A stretch of DNA of 14,942 nucleotides from an uncultured Campylobacter sp. (GTDB lineage Bacteria; Campylobacterota; Campylobacteria; Campylobacterales; Campylobacteraceae), in contig NZ_CALKTS010000196.1 of assembly GCF_937997595.1 (NCBI RefSeq), forward strand, positions 1-14,942, written 5' to 3'. Position 1 is the stretch's first letter. Each line of letters begins with the position of its first letter. The notes beneath the pieces were generated by a model. That model was not told where the DNA came from and did not search any database. It saw only the letters and a program-made list of their open reading frames with translations. This document shows, piece by piece, positions 1 through 6,771 of this stretch. A program made the position numbers and the translations under genes.

Positions 1-584
1 ACCACGCGCAGGAACGAATACACGTCCTGCACCCCGGGCGCGTGCGTCGCATACCAGATCGCGTGCTTTTCGTGCTCGATGTCGCTTACTACGCCGCTAA
101 ATACCACGTCGCAGCCCACGATCGCCACGCGCACCGCAGTGCCCGAAACGTCGGTGTCGGAAAAGAGATTTTTCTTTAAATTTGTAAAAATTTCAAACGA
201 ATTGCAAGGATATTCGGGCTTTTTGACGCGCAGATAGGTATGCACGCGCCTCACGCCTTCGGTTTGTCTAGCTAAAGCAAGCAGCGGCTCGCGCATCGCT
301 TCGCTATCTAGAAGCCCGATGAGATAGACCTCACCGTAGAAGCATTCGACCTCCAAATCCCAGCTGCTAAGGCCTTTGGTAAATAGAATTTTGCTTTGGA
401 TTTTAGTCTGGATGAGCTTGTCGCTAGCGACCTCGCTCATGCTGCGGCGGTCACGCGCTACGGAGTAGATGTCATATACGCTAAGCGCGTTGCCCGCGGG
501 CGCCAGCGGAGCCGCGCACGAGCTAAATAGCGCCGTGCAAGAGAGCAAAAACACCGCTAAAATCGCTAGAAACAAAACCCTCAA
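1..584 (-). CDS. BON-domain lipoprotein, partial (C-terminus beyond the window)
   Basis: Reading from TTG at 584 gives 194 codons open to the window edge, so the C-terminus is missing. The N-terminus is a lipoprotein signal: Arg2, a hydrophobic stretch to residue 14, then lipobox LLSC with the lipidated Cys at 16. Two BON-like units follow, about residues 53-120 and 130-194, with the pattern (V..L.G.V.....A......GV..V.....V) that BON domains show; the second ends in a GVQDVYSFLRV segment. BON lipoproteins (DolP/OsmY-like) sit at the inner face of the outer membrane, bind phospholipid and help keep the envelope intact. The TTG start is chosen because GGAG lies at 590-593 with a 5-nt gap, and it puts the signal peptide exactly at the N-terminus; no nearby ATG does so. 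A second Cys at 23 is a less likely lipidation site. Family call fairly sure; individual role unknown. Confidence 0.82.
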   Translation of the reverse strand, partial: MRVLFLAILAVFLLSCTALFSSCAAPLAPAGNALSVYDIYSVARDRRSMSEVASDKLIQTKIQSKILFTKGLSSWDLEVECFYGEVYLIGLLDSEAMREPLLALARQTEGVRRVHTYLRVKKPEYPCNSFEIFTNLKKNLFSDTDVSGTAVRVAIVGCDVVFSGVVSDIEHEKHAIWYATHAPGVQDVYSFLRV

Positions 585-727
585 ACCCTCTCCAATCTCG
601 TTTAATTTCTAATTATCTCAAGCCGGCTGCCGGCGCCGCTTTTTAAATTTAGCCCCGCAGGCGCCGTTTTATCGCAGCTTAAAATTTTGCGGCGCGAGAT
701 TCAGCCCAAACCGCGTGCTGCAAAATT

Positions 728-759
728 TTACAACGTAAATTTTAAAATTTACGTTGTAA
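728..759. repeat. Perfect 32-bp palindrome
   Basis: The left arm TTACAACGTAAATTTT (728-743) is followed directly by its exact reverse complement AAAATTTACGTTGTAA (744-759) with no loop. The flanking bases (727 and 760, both T) no longer pair, so the arm length is exactly 16. Its core contains the AAATTTTAAAATTT word found elsewhere in the window. It could be a protein-binding dyad, a cruciform or the relic of a mobile element; the sequence alone does not decide. Confidence 0.9.
737..750. repeat. AAATTTTAAAATTT word, copy 1 of 4
   Basis: A self-complementary 14-nt word. Exact copies found by eye are at 737-750, 5975-5988, 10435-10448 and 10469-10482; all four lie in noncoding spacers. This copy is the core of the 32-bp palindrome. 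Confidence 0.85.
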
Positions 760-820
760 TTCGCACGGCTTGCAGAATTTTGCGCTTTCGCCACGGCGGA
801 ATTTCGCGCGCAGTATTCGT

Positions 821-925
821 CGCCGTAAAATTCTACGCGGCTAAATTTCGTTGCAAATTTGCCGCTGCGAAATTCTGCGTGGTAAAATTTCTCGCGGCGG
901 AATTCGCCTCTGTAAAATTTTATAT
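821..925. repeat. Phased degenerate 15-nt AATT array
   Basis: Seven AATT cores (AAATTT, AAATTC or GAATTC context) are centred at about 830, 845, 857, 872, 887, 902 and 917, so the steps are 15, 12, 15, 15, 15 and 15 nt. Between the cores lie GC-rich linkers such as GCGGC or TGCGTGG. Further cores at about 801 and 945 sit roughly two steps away on each side. The unit is degenerate, so this is an old or selected tandem array rather than a fresh microsatellite. Confidence 0.75.
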
Positions 926-961
926 TTCAAAACCTGCACCCAAAATTCCACCCGGTCGCGG

Positions 962-1735
962 CTAATTCGTCGTAAGCCCGCCGTCTATCGCAAATATCGC
1001 GCCGCTGACCCATTTCGCCTCGTCCGATGCCAAAAACACCGCCGCATCGCCGATGTCCTGCGCGCTGCCGATTTTGCCGAGCGGATAGATATTTTGCACC
1101 ATCTGCTCGAACGCCTCGCGCCCCTGCGGGCTAAGCGCGCTTAAATTTCGCTCAAACTGCGGCGTCAGAACGCTTCCGGGCGCTATGGCATTAACGCGCA
1201 CGCCAAGTTTGCCGACCTCGAAGGCAAGCGATTTGGTGAAAGAATTTAGCGCGCCTTTGGTGATCGAATACGCCGTCGTGGTGCGCCCCACGAGCATTCG
1301 GTTCGCAAAATACGACGAGATATTGATCACGCAGCCTTTGCTAGCCGCAAGCGCGTCCAAAAGCCCCTGAGTAAGCAGATATGGCGCTTTGACGTTTAGG
1401 TTTAGATGAGCGTCCAGCAGCGCTTCGTCGGTCGCCTCAAACGGTACGAATTTCCCTAGTCCGGCGTTATTTACGAGAATATCTATCTTAAGGGGTAGCG
1501 CTAAAATGCGCTCGCAAAGGCCTTTTATCGTTTTGCTTTGCGCCAAATCCGCCTCTATCGCGTAAGCTTTCACGCCGTAACCGCCCAATGCCTCCTGCGC
1601 GATTTTTAATTTCTCCTCGCTTCTGCCGAGCAGGATCAAATTTGCGCCCTCTTCGGCGAAACACTTTGCGATGCCAAGCCCTATTCCGTCGCTTCCGCCC
1701 GTAATTACGGCGGTTTTACCCTCTAATCGTTTCAT
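962..1735 (-). CDS. SDR-family NAD(P)-dependent oxidoreductase
   Basis: 257 residues, the usual length of a classical short-chain dehydrogenase/reductase. Visible marks are the cofactor glycine motif TGGSDGIG (12-19), Arg38 at the end of strand beta2 (suggesting NADP(H)), an acidic-residue/Leu segment EADL near 61-64, NNAG (89-92), Asn114, Ser140/141, and Tyr156-x3-Lys160, completing an Asn-Ser-Tyr-Lys catalytic set. APGSV (185-189) and the C-terminal SGAIFAIDGG are also typical. It should reduce or oxidise a carbonyl/alcohol in the cytoplasm. The overall look is FabG-like, but the neighbours are not fatty acid genes, so calling it the essential ketoacyl-ACP reductase would be unsafe. ATG at 1735 follows a GAGAGGAAAAG ribosome site. 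It stands alone between two AATT-rich gaps, so it is probably monocistronic. Family certain, substrate unknown. Confidence 0.92.
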   Translation of the reverse strand: MKRLEGKTAVITGGSDGIGLGIAKCFAEEGANLILLGRSEEKLKIAQEALGGYGVKAYAIEADLAQSKTIKGLCERILALPLKIDILVNNAGLGKFVPFEATDEALLDAHLNLNVKAPYLLTQGLLDALAASKGCVINISSYFANRMLVGRTTTAYSITKGALNSFTKSLAFEVGKLGVRVNAIAPGSVLTPQFERNLSALSPQGREAFEQMVQNIYPLGKIGSAQDIGDAAVFLASDEAKWVSGAIFAIDGGLTTN

Positions 1736-1800
1736 ACTTTTCCTCTCAATGCGTAAATTTACACTCTAAAAATTTGAGCGAGACTTACGGATCTCGCAAA

Positions 1801-1990
1801 CTTCGAAATTTTGCAGGCTTTGAAATTTTACTCGCTTTAAAATTTCTCTCAATTTAAAATTTTGTGGCGAAGCGAAATTTCGTCGATAAAATTTTACTAA
1901 TTTTAAAATTCCATCGATAAAATTTCACGGCAAAATTCCATCGTAAAGCTCGCGGTGGAATTTCATCGGGAATTTCATCCGTAAATTCCA
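1801..1990. repeat. AATT-word cluster upstream of the SDR gene
   Basis: Fourteen or so AATT cores fall in this stretch, with spacings mostly of 7-18 nt. In the right half the units resemble each other: AAAATTCCATCG recurs (1905-1916 and 1932-1943, then diverging), followed by GGAATTTCATCG and GGAATTTCATCC (about 1957-1980) and GTAAATTCCACC. The cluster occupies most of the 1736-2010 gap, upstream of the SDR start and downstream of the FMN-binding gene's stop. No gene is seen in the gap. Confidence 0.65.
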
Positions 1991-2010
1991 CCCAAACTGC
2001 GCCGCTTGGC

Positions 2011-2379
2011 TTACAGCACCTGTTTTACGCTACTAGCCGTGATTTCAAGTAGCCTCGTAGCAAACGGAAATTTCGCCTTCGTTTCTTCAAACTCCGCGCC
2101 ACTATCAATAAAACGCGCTGTGCCCTTCACTACAAAGCCACGCCCCGCTCCGAATCTGCCTGCTAGCTCCTTCGTTGCGACGCTAAGCTCGACGTTCGGA
2201 TTAGCCTCCACGTTGCTTTGCGTCTTTTTCATACCCGCAGCGGGGATGAGGATGCGATCACCCTTAATGACGAGATATCTGTTCCATGTATTGCTGATAT
2301 GAGCCTCGCCCTGCGCGCAGGTAGCGATACCCACGGCGCATTCATAATTCAAAATCTCCAAAAATTCTTTGCTAAACAT
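2011..2379 (-). CDS. Small FMN-binding split-barrel protein (pyridoxamine 5'-phosphate oxidase-like)
   Basis: 122 residues. The fold class is a flavin-binding split barrel. Blocks NTWNRYL (30-36), PAAGMKKTQSNV (46-57), an NPNVELSV strand (61-67), the GAGRGFVVKGTARF strand pair (77-90) and an EITASSVKQ tail match what I remember of the Desulfovibrio FMN-binding protein, a 122-residue dimer that holds FMN tightly and is thought to act in electron transfer. In that family the TWN and GGMxKT regions contact the FMN phosphate and ring. It is therefore better described as a small flavoprotein than as a vitamin B6 enzyme. ATG at 2379 follows AAGGAGAG with good spacing. It lies between the SDR and AlkD genes, with about 98 bp to the latter; no shared function is evident. 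A redox or stress role is an inference. Confidence 0.86.
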   Translation of the reverse strand: MFSKEFLEILNYECAVGIATCAQGEAHISNTWNRYLVIKGDRILIPAAGMKKTQSNVEANPNVELSVATKELAGRFGAGRGFVVKGTARFIDSGAEFEETKAKFPFATRLLEITASSVKQVL

Positions 2380-2477
2380 TTTCTCTCCTTAAATTTACAT
2401 TTTAAAGCTCGCGATTTTGGCTGACAAGCCCCGCGCGCAACTGAAATTTTAACTACCTCCGCCACTTTCCGCCGCGG

Positions 2478-3158
2478 CTAAATTTTATATTTCAAAAGCG
2501 CGTCTTTTTCGGCTTTGCTTACGCGAAAGCTATCGCGGATCTTCGATATCGCCTTGTTTTGGATAAATTTAACCGCCCGTTTGCTCGCCAAAAACGCAAG
2601 CGTGATCTCGCGCTGCTTGATAAACATCTCCGCTATCGCCCACGCCGCGCCCATCTGCACGTAGTACCGCTCGTCGCTTTCGGCGGCGCAAATTTCAAAA
2701 AACTTCTCGGGCGAGATCGCGTCCATATTTCGCATAAAATAAACGTAGAAAAATCGCCTCTCAAACTCGTCCGCGCCGCCCTTAGCCTGTTTTAGCAGCG
2801 CGTCCGCAAGAGCGACGTCTCTGAATTTCGGAGCGAACATATCGCAAACCGCCCAATTAGGCATCGTTTTGATAAAATCGCTCGCAAGCGCGAATTTCGC
2901 CTCATCCTGCTTCAAAAGCATTATGAAAAAGCCTTTTAGCACGAACTCTTCGTGAAAAACGGGCTCGTAATTTTGCAGCTCGCGCCGCGCTTCATCTGCT
3001 CCACCCAAAGCGGCGAAGCTTTTGCGAGCAAGCGCACGCAGCGCGGGAGTACGTACGCCTAAAATCTGCGGCGTCGGTATTAAACGCTGCGAAAATTGCG
3101 CGAACTTCTCCTCGCTTAGCGCCCGCAGCTGCCCTAGCATCTTTTCTCGTAAATCCAT
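2478..3158 (-). CDS. AlkD-type DNA alkylation repair protein (DNA glycosylase)
   Basis: 226 residues of HEAT-like helical repeats, the normal length for AlkD. The family removes N3- and N7-alkylated purines from DNA without flipping the base out. Recognisable blocks: GVRTPALRALARK (34-46), FHEEFVLKGF (68-77), NWAVCDMF (101-108), FMRNMD (141-146), YYVQMGAAWAIAEMF (165-179) and the C-terminal ISKIRDSFRVSKAEKD (204-219). Trp102, Asp106, Arg143 and Trp173 are positioned like the Trp-Asp-Arg-Trp active-site set known from Bacillus AlkD, although the spacing to the last Trp is shorter than in that enzyme. ATG at 3158 follows AAGGAAAG. It seems to be transcribed alone or with the FMN-binding gene downstream. 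Family call is confident; substrate range is not visible. Confidence 0.9.
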   Translation of the reverse strand: MDLREKMLGQLRALSEEKFAQFSQRLIPTPQILGVRTPALRALARKSFAALGGADEARRELQNYEPVFHEEFVLKGFFIMLLKQDEAKFALASDFIKTMPNWAVCDMFAPKFRDVALADALLKQAKGGADEFERRFFYVYFMRNMDAISPEKFFEICAAESDERYYVQMGAAWAIAEMFIKQREITLAFLASKRAVKFIQNKAISKIRDSFRVSKAEKDALLKYKI

Positions 3159-3362
3159 GGCTTTCCTTTAAATTTGATCGTAAATTTTAATCGCGCGCAA
3201 GATTGCGATTTTATAACGGCGCGTTAAATTTCGCCGCACAGGGCTATCCTATTTTAAACAGATCGCGCCGCAAGCTCAAACTAATCGCCCGATAAGATCG
3301 CGTTTAAGTCACTCGCCGCACTCGCTCAAAGTCTTTTATCTAAAAAACATGCCTGCTAAATC

Positions 3363-3386
3363 GCTCTGTATACCGCCATACAGAGC
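3363..3386 (-). terminator. Hairpin downstream of murF, possible terminator
   Basis: A perfect 9-bp inverted repeat, GCTCTGTAT / ATACAGAGC, with a 6-nt loop (ACCGCC), begins 22 nt past the murF stop codon. On the minus strand the stem is followed by GATTTAGC rather than a run of T; the nearest T6 is about 14 nt further on. It is thus not a textbook intrinsic terminator, but its place at the end of the long operon makes a role in 3' end formation plausible. The rest of the 3159-3407 gap shows no gene. Confidence 0.35.
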
Positions 3387-3407
3387 AAACCGTATCGCTA
3401 AAGCCGC

Positions 3408-5204
3408 TTAAATGAAGCTCGGCGCGTCGTTTGAAAACAAAATCAGATCGCCGCTGTGCGTATTTTCGCTCAAAACCCGCTGCAAATCGCGCTTATCTTT
3501 CAAAACGATAGTCTTTGCGGGGTCGATCTTGCTTTGCAGCACCTCGGAATTTAGCTCGCCCGTGATGATCGCAAGATCAAAAATTTCATCGATTTTGGCG
3601 GCCAGCGTCTCGTTGTCCTCGCGCGTGCTCTCGACGATGCCCGGCGTGATGATGACCTTGCGCCCGCCGTAGCTTCGCATCAGCTCGTAGCTTTGCAGCA
3701 TGCCGCTTAGATTGCCGTTGAAGCTATCGTCGATGATGATCTTGCCGCCCGCATCGAGCCGCGCGAGGCGGTGCTCGACGGCGCCGACGTGCGCGACGCG
3801 GCTTTTGATCTTATCAGCGCTAAGCCCTAAAAATCGCGCGATCTTTATACATGCGGCGAGATTTGCGGCGTTAAATTTACCCAAAATCGGCGCGAAAAAC
3901 TCATATCGCTTGCCTGGCTCTCTCCGCCCGTTTGAAATTTTACGCTCGTTTGGAGCCTCTTGCGAGCCCTGCTCTTTATCGCCGCAAATTTTATCGTCGC
4001 TAGCGGCACGGGCGGTTTGTTCGTAAAATTCTTTCTCGCTCCGTTTGGCGCAGGATATGGAATTTGCTTCGTCAGAATCGGCGCCATAATTTTTAGAATT
4101 TTTGTCTTTTTCCGCGCATACTGCACTGCTTGCATCAAGGCTTGAACCGCCCTGCCCTTCGCTCTCTGCGGCGGCTGTTTCTATGTGCGGAGCGGAATTT
4201 TCGCCGCTAGCACCGCTTTCATCCTCGCTCAAGTTAAGGCTAAATTTTATTCCGTCCAGATCCGCGCTGCAAATTTCGAGCCCCTCGTCATAGATCGTGA
4301 CGCGCTCATTCGCGCTTTTTTGCGTAGAGCTGTGCAAAAACGCATGCTTTAGCCGCACGCTTGTGAGCGCTTCAAGCTTGGTCTTGCGGATGTTTTCGAT
4401 GCTTTTGAAATACTCGATGTGTTGCGCGCCGATCTCGCCCACGACGACGATCTGCGGCGCCAAAAACTCAGTGATCTCGGCAATGTCGCCACTTAGCCTG
4501 GCGCCTGCTTCGGCGATGTAGATCTGCGTATCTGCGGGTAGCGCCTCGTTTACGTCGCGCACGAGCCCCGCTAGTGTGTTTACCGAGCGCGGCGTCTTGT
4601 AGCAGCGAAAGTCATTTTTTAAAATTTGATACAAGAAGTTTTTAATGCTCGTCTTGCCGTAGCTCGCGGTGATCTGAATGATCGTAAGGGAGGGCATCTG
4701 GGCTAGTTTTTTGCGTGCGGCAGCCTTAAATTTCGCAGCCTGCGCTCGCTCGTAAGCAAAACTCGCCGCAAGGCCCGCGCCAAGCGGTAAAAAGATCGGC
4801 AAAATCGGGCCCCCAACGGCATAAAACGCGACGTTAAAGCTAAACACACAAACCGCCAAAATCGCAAAAAATCGCTTCACACGCGGCGTAAAGACGAGCT
4901 TTTTATCAAGCCCTCTTTGCCAAAAATAAAGCGCTAGCGCATAGGCCGCGATGATTAAAATTTTAGCGGCGCATAGGGCATAGAGGAATGCAGTGCCAAA
5001 TTTAGCTGCGCCGAGACCTACCGCGATCTCGCAGCCAAGATACGCCGCCAGCGGCAAAATCAAAAAATAGAGGTGCCACGCGGGTTTGGTGAAGTGAAAG
5101 ATGATGCGCGCGGGCTTGTACGAAAACCACTGCAGGCAGGTGATCAGATAAAAGCCGAGCAGTAGGACGAATGCCGCGTGCGCGATCAAAAATATTATAT
5201 TCAT
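3408..5204 (-). CDS. murF: UDP-N-acetylmuramoyl-tripeptide--D-alanyl-D-alanine ligase, with N-terminal membrane domain and a low-complexity insert
   Basis: 598 residues. MurF joins D-Ala-D-Ala to UDP-MurNAc-tripeptide with ATP, the last cytoplasmic step before lipid I. The first ~150 residues hold several hydrophobic segments (about 2-24, 45-65, 72-94, 110-148), an epsilonproteobacterial form I know from Campylobacter. The Mur ligase core then follows: P-loop TASYGKTS (179-186; the usual first Gly is Ala), AEAGAR (231-236), GEIGAQHIEYF (257-267), GKFNAANLAA (442-451), HRLARLD (478-484) and IDDSFNGN (491-498). Residues ~327-432 (DNA about 3909-4226) are a hydrophilic stretch rich in Ser, Glu, Ala, Asp, Lys and Asn, set between strand FSLNL and YEFFAPILGKF. 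C. jejuni MurF is about 479 residues as I recall, so the insert accounts for the extra length. ATG at 5204 follows AAGGAATTTT. It is separated from the hydrolase upstream by 835 bp, so it may need its own promoter. Confidence 0.93.
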   Translation of the reverse strand: MNIIFLIAHAAFVLLLGFYLITCLQWFSYKPARIIFHFTKPAWHLYFLILPLAAYLGCEIAVGLGAAKFGTAFLYALCAAKILIIAAYALALYFWQRGLDKKLVFTPRVKRFFAILAVCVFSFNVAFYAVGGPILPIFLPLGAGLAASFAYERAQAAKFKAAARKKLAQMPSLTIIQITASYGKTSIKNFLYQILKNDFRCYKTPRSVNTLAGLVRDVNEALPADTQIYIAEAGARLSGDIAEITEFLAPQIVVVGEIGAQHIEYFKSIENIRKTKLEALTSVRLKHAFLHSSTQKSANERVTIYDEGLEICSADLDGIKFSLNLSEDESGASGENSAPHIETAAAESEGQGGSSLDASSAVCAEKDKNSKNYGADSDEANSISCAKRSEKEFYEQTARAASDDKICGDKEQGSQEAPNERKISNGRREPGKRYEFFAPILGKFNAANLAACIKIARFLGLSADKIKSRVAHVGAVEHRLARLDAGGKIIIDDSFNGNLSGMLQSYELMRSYGGRKVIITPGIVESTREDNETLAAKIDEIFDLAIITGELNSEVLQSKIDPAKTIVLKDKRDLQRVLSENTHSGDLILFSNDAPSFI

Positions 5205-5938
5205 CTTTTAAAATTCCTTTTTATAAATTTACGCGCCCGCTTTGCAAGCCTGTGCGGGCAAAACACGGCGAGCTCGAGCCAACCGACATTAGACTTCATT
5301 TGCAAATTTTACGAATTCTCGCTTTGCAAATTCTATTTTTGCAAACTTCGCTAGCTCGCAAATTCATTCTCTCATGTTGGCTGCACGAGCCGCGCTAGAT
5401 AAATTTGCGCTACCGCGCGCCGTCTGCGTTCTCGATACCGCGCAGCATCCATCTTTCGCGACCTGAAATTTTCGCACGCTGCGTATCTTGCGATATCGAG
5501 CCTTATCTCGCGCGATGATTTACATTATTTGCGATACATAGGCCTTATATCGCGGCGAATACATGGCGCGGTTATGCGACTAAATTTAATTACTCGCCTT
5601 GCGGTGCACGCAGCGGTTTTGCCGCGTCTTGTACGGCTGCCGCAAACACAGAGCGGAAACGATCCGCTGCCGTGTAAAATTTAAAATTAACGCGGCACGC
5701 CGCAATTTGAGCTTTGCGTTTTATACTACGCGCCCAAAGAGCGGATTTTGCGCCGCTAATTTTAAACGCATACTCGCGGCTTTTATATTTAAATTTACGC
5801 TTCAGTTTGCGATCTTTGACGCAAACCGATTGCAAAATTTTAAAACGCGGGAGAACTGCACTAAAGCGCCGCAATGAAACGCTTTTTAAAATACACTCGC
5901 TGCCACCTCGCTTTTCGCGCGATCTGTTTTTGTATCTA

Positions 5939-6004
5939 AAACGCGATTTTTAGCGGCGCTAAAATTTCGCGGCTAAATTTTAAAATTTACACAAAATCGC
6001 GTTT
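5939..6004. repeat. Long inverted repeat with nested palindrome, downstream of the hydrolase gene
   Basis: AAACGCGATTTT (5939-5950) and AAAATCGCGTTT (5993-6004) are exact reverse complements 42 nt apart. Inside lies the 16-nt palindrome TAAATTTTAAAATTTA (5974-5989). The structure begins 36 nt past the hydrolase stop on the minus strand. It has no U-tract in the normal place for an intrinsic terminator. It could slow or bound the upstream transcript, or be another form of the AATT-rich repeat family in this window. Confidence 0.6.
5975..5988. repeat. AAATTTTAAAATTT word, copy 2 of 4
   Basis: Exact copy, lying within the 5939-6004 inverted repeat. With one base on each side it makes a 16-nt palindrome, TAAATTTTAAAATTTA. 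Confidence 0.85.
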
Positions 6005-6039
6005 CGCTTTAAATTTAGCGCGGCGCCAAATCATTAAAT

Positions 6040-6771
6040 TTAGCTGCTGCTAAGCTCCTTTTCGATCTGCTCGCCGATAAAATCCGCGCTCTGCAAAAAG
6101 AAAAAGTGATCCCCCGCCAGCGGATAAAATTTGCTATTTTTGACGAGCGAGTGGATCAGCTCACCGCTTTTTAGGCTGGTGGCGCGATCGTCCTTGCCCC
6201 AAAAGATGAGCGCATTTTGCGGGCTTAGCGCGGAAAAAATGTCGCGGAAGTCCTCATTTACGACGTTTTTTAGCGTCTCATACATCGTCTTGCTCATACC
6301 TGCGGCATCCTTGCTCGCAAACGTACGCCAAAGCCCCGCCAGACCAAGTCTTTTTAAAATTTTAAAAATCGCGATTTTGGCGCGCACGACAAAGGGCTTG
6401 GGCTCGATGATACCGGCGCTGCTTAGCAGTATGAGATTGCGCGGAGCCAGCAATGCGGCGATCTTGCCGCCGAAGCTGTGCCCCATAATCGCTGCGGGCT
6501 GCTTGCCCAAAGCCGCGATAAAGGCGCGCATAATCTCCGCATAATCCTCGCTGCCAAGGGCACGCACGGGCTGCGAGCTGGCGCCGAATCCAGGCAGATC
6601 GACGCACACTAACGCGTAACGGCGGAATTTATCCGCAAAAACCCGAGACATAAGCGCTTTGTTTGCGCCCCAGCCGTGCAGCACCAAAATATATTCGGCA
6701 CGCTGCAGATTTGAAATTTCGTAGCTGATTTTGTAGCTCTCGCCGTCGCAGATGAGCTCCTTACTCGCCAC
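6040..6771 (-). CDS. Alpha/beta hydrolase
   Basis: 243 residues when read from GTG at 6771. The fold marks are clear: LHGWG oxyanion-loop motif (31-35), VDLPGFGAS (58-66), nucleophile elbow GHSFGG with Ser99, the acid in WGKDD (Asp195, or possibly Asp194), and His222 in GDHFFF, which together make a Ser-Asp-His triad. The substrate is unknown; it should be a cytoplasmic esterase-like enzyme. An in-frame ATG lies 60 nt upstream at 6831, but it is inside the preceding gene and would add a 20-residue tail unlike the family. The GTG at 6771 has AAAAGGAG ending 5 nt before it, so I prefer it. With that start the gene overlaps the phd-like stop by 11 nt, implying translational coupling. This gene order (ddl, phd-like, hydrolase, murF) matches what I recall as Cj0798c-Cj0795c in C. 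jejuni. Confidence 0.88.
   Translation of the reverse strand: MASKELICDGESYKISYEISNLQRAEYILVLHGWGANKALMSRVFADKFRRYALVCVDLPGFGASSQPVRALGSEDYAEIMRAFIAALGKQPAAIMGHSFGGKIAALLAPRNLILLSSAGIIEPKPFVVRAKIAIFKILKRLGLAGLWRTFASKDAAGMSKTMYETLKNVVNEDFRDIFSALSPQNALIFWGKDDRATSLKSGELIHSLVKNSKFYPLAGDHFFFLQSADFIGEQIEKELSSS

Larger units (their letters stand above)
585..961. other. Noncoding AATT-rich spacer
   Basis: This 377-bp gap lies between the start of the BON lipoprotein gene and the stop of the SDR gene, both minus strand. I see no credible gene. The only open frame of size (687-965, plus) begins at TTG with no Shine-Dalgarno and encodes a biased Lys-Phe-rich string that merely reflects the underlying DNA repeats. 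The gap holds a perfect 32-bp palindrome (728-759) and a short phased AATT array (821-925), listed separately. The promoter of the lipoprotein gene should lie near 590-650, but no clear box was found. Confidence 0.6.
5205..6039. other. 835-bp noncoding spacer between the hydrolase gene and murF
   Basis: Both flanking genes are minus strand and belong to the same series. I see no convincing gene here. Two mutually overlapping frames near 5590-5877, one per strand, encode basic, Phe/Cys-rich strings without family resemblance or good ribosome sites, and look like by-products of base composition. The spacer holds AATT words throughout, one copy of AAATTTTAAAATTT (5975-5988), and a 12-bp inverted repeat at its right end. 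A TATAAA-like word at about 5220-5226, with a murF ribosome site beside it, is too weak to call as a promoter. No tRNA cloverleaf was recognised by eye. Confidence 0.55.

Noticed and set aside
687..965. Plus-strand open frame of 92 codons, Lys-Phe-rich
   Set aside because: It starts at TTG without a ribosome site, overlaps the SDR stop, and its amino acid pattern is fully explained by the phased AATT array.
1778..1797. GCGAGA / TCTCGC inverted repeat upstream of the SDR gene
   Set aside because: A 6-bp stem with an 8-nt loop is within chance expectation and has no terminator tail.
821..1990. CRISPR array as an explanation for the AATT repeats
   Set aside because: Units are 12-18 nt and degenerate with no unique 30-nt spacers and no cas genes nearby.
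3845..4138. Alternative minus-strand frame of 97 codons inside murF
   Set aside because: It lies wholly within the murF insert and flanks in another frame; the murF frame continues cleanly through to conserved motifs, so there is no frameshift to explain.
5400..5600. Possible tRNA or structured RNA in the GC-richer part of the murF spacer
   Set aside because: No T-arm GTTCRA sequence, anticodon arm or CCA-compatible acceptor stem could be put together by eye.
5590..5877. Two overlapping frames of about 92-94 codons on opposite strands in the murF spacer
   Set aside because: Neither has a clear Shine-Dalgarno or family resemblance; both are basic and Cys/Phe-biased, as expected from reading AAATTT/GCGGC DNA in any frame.
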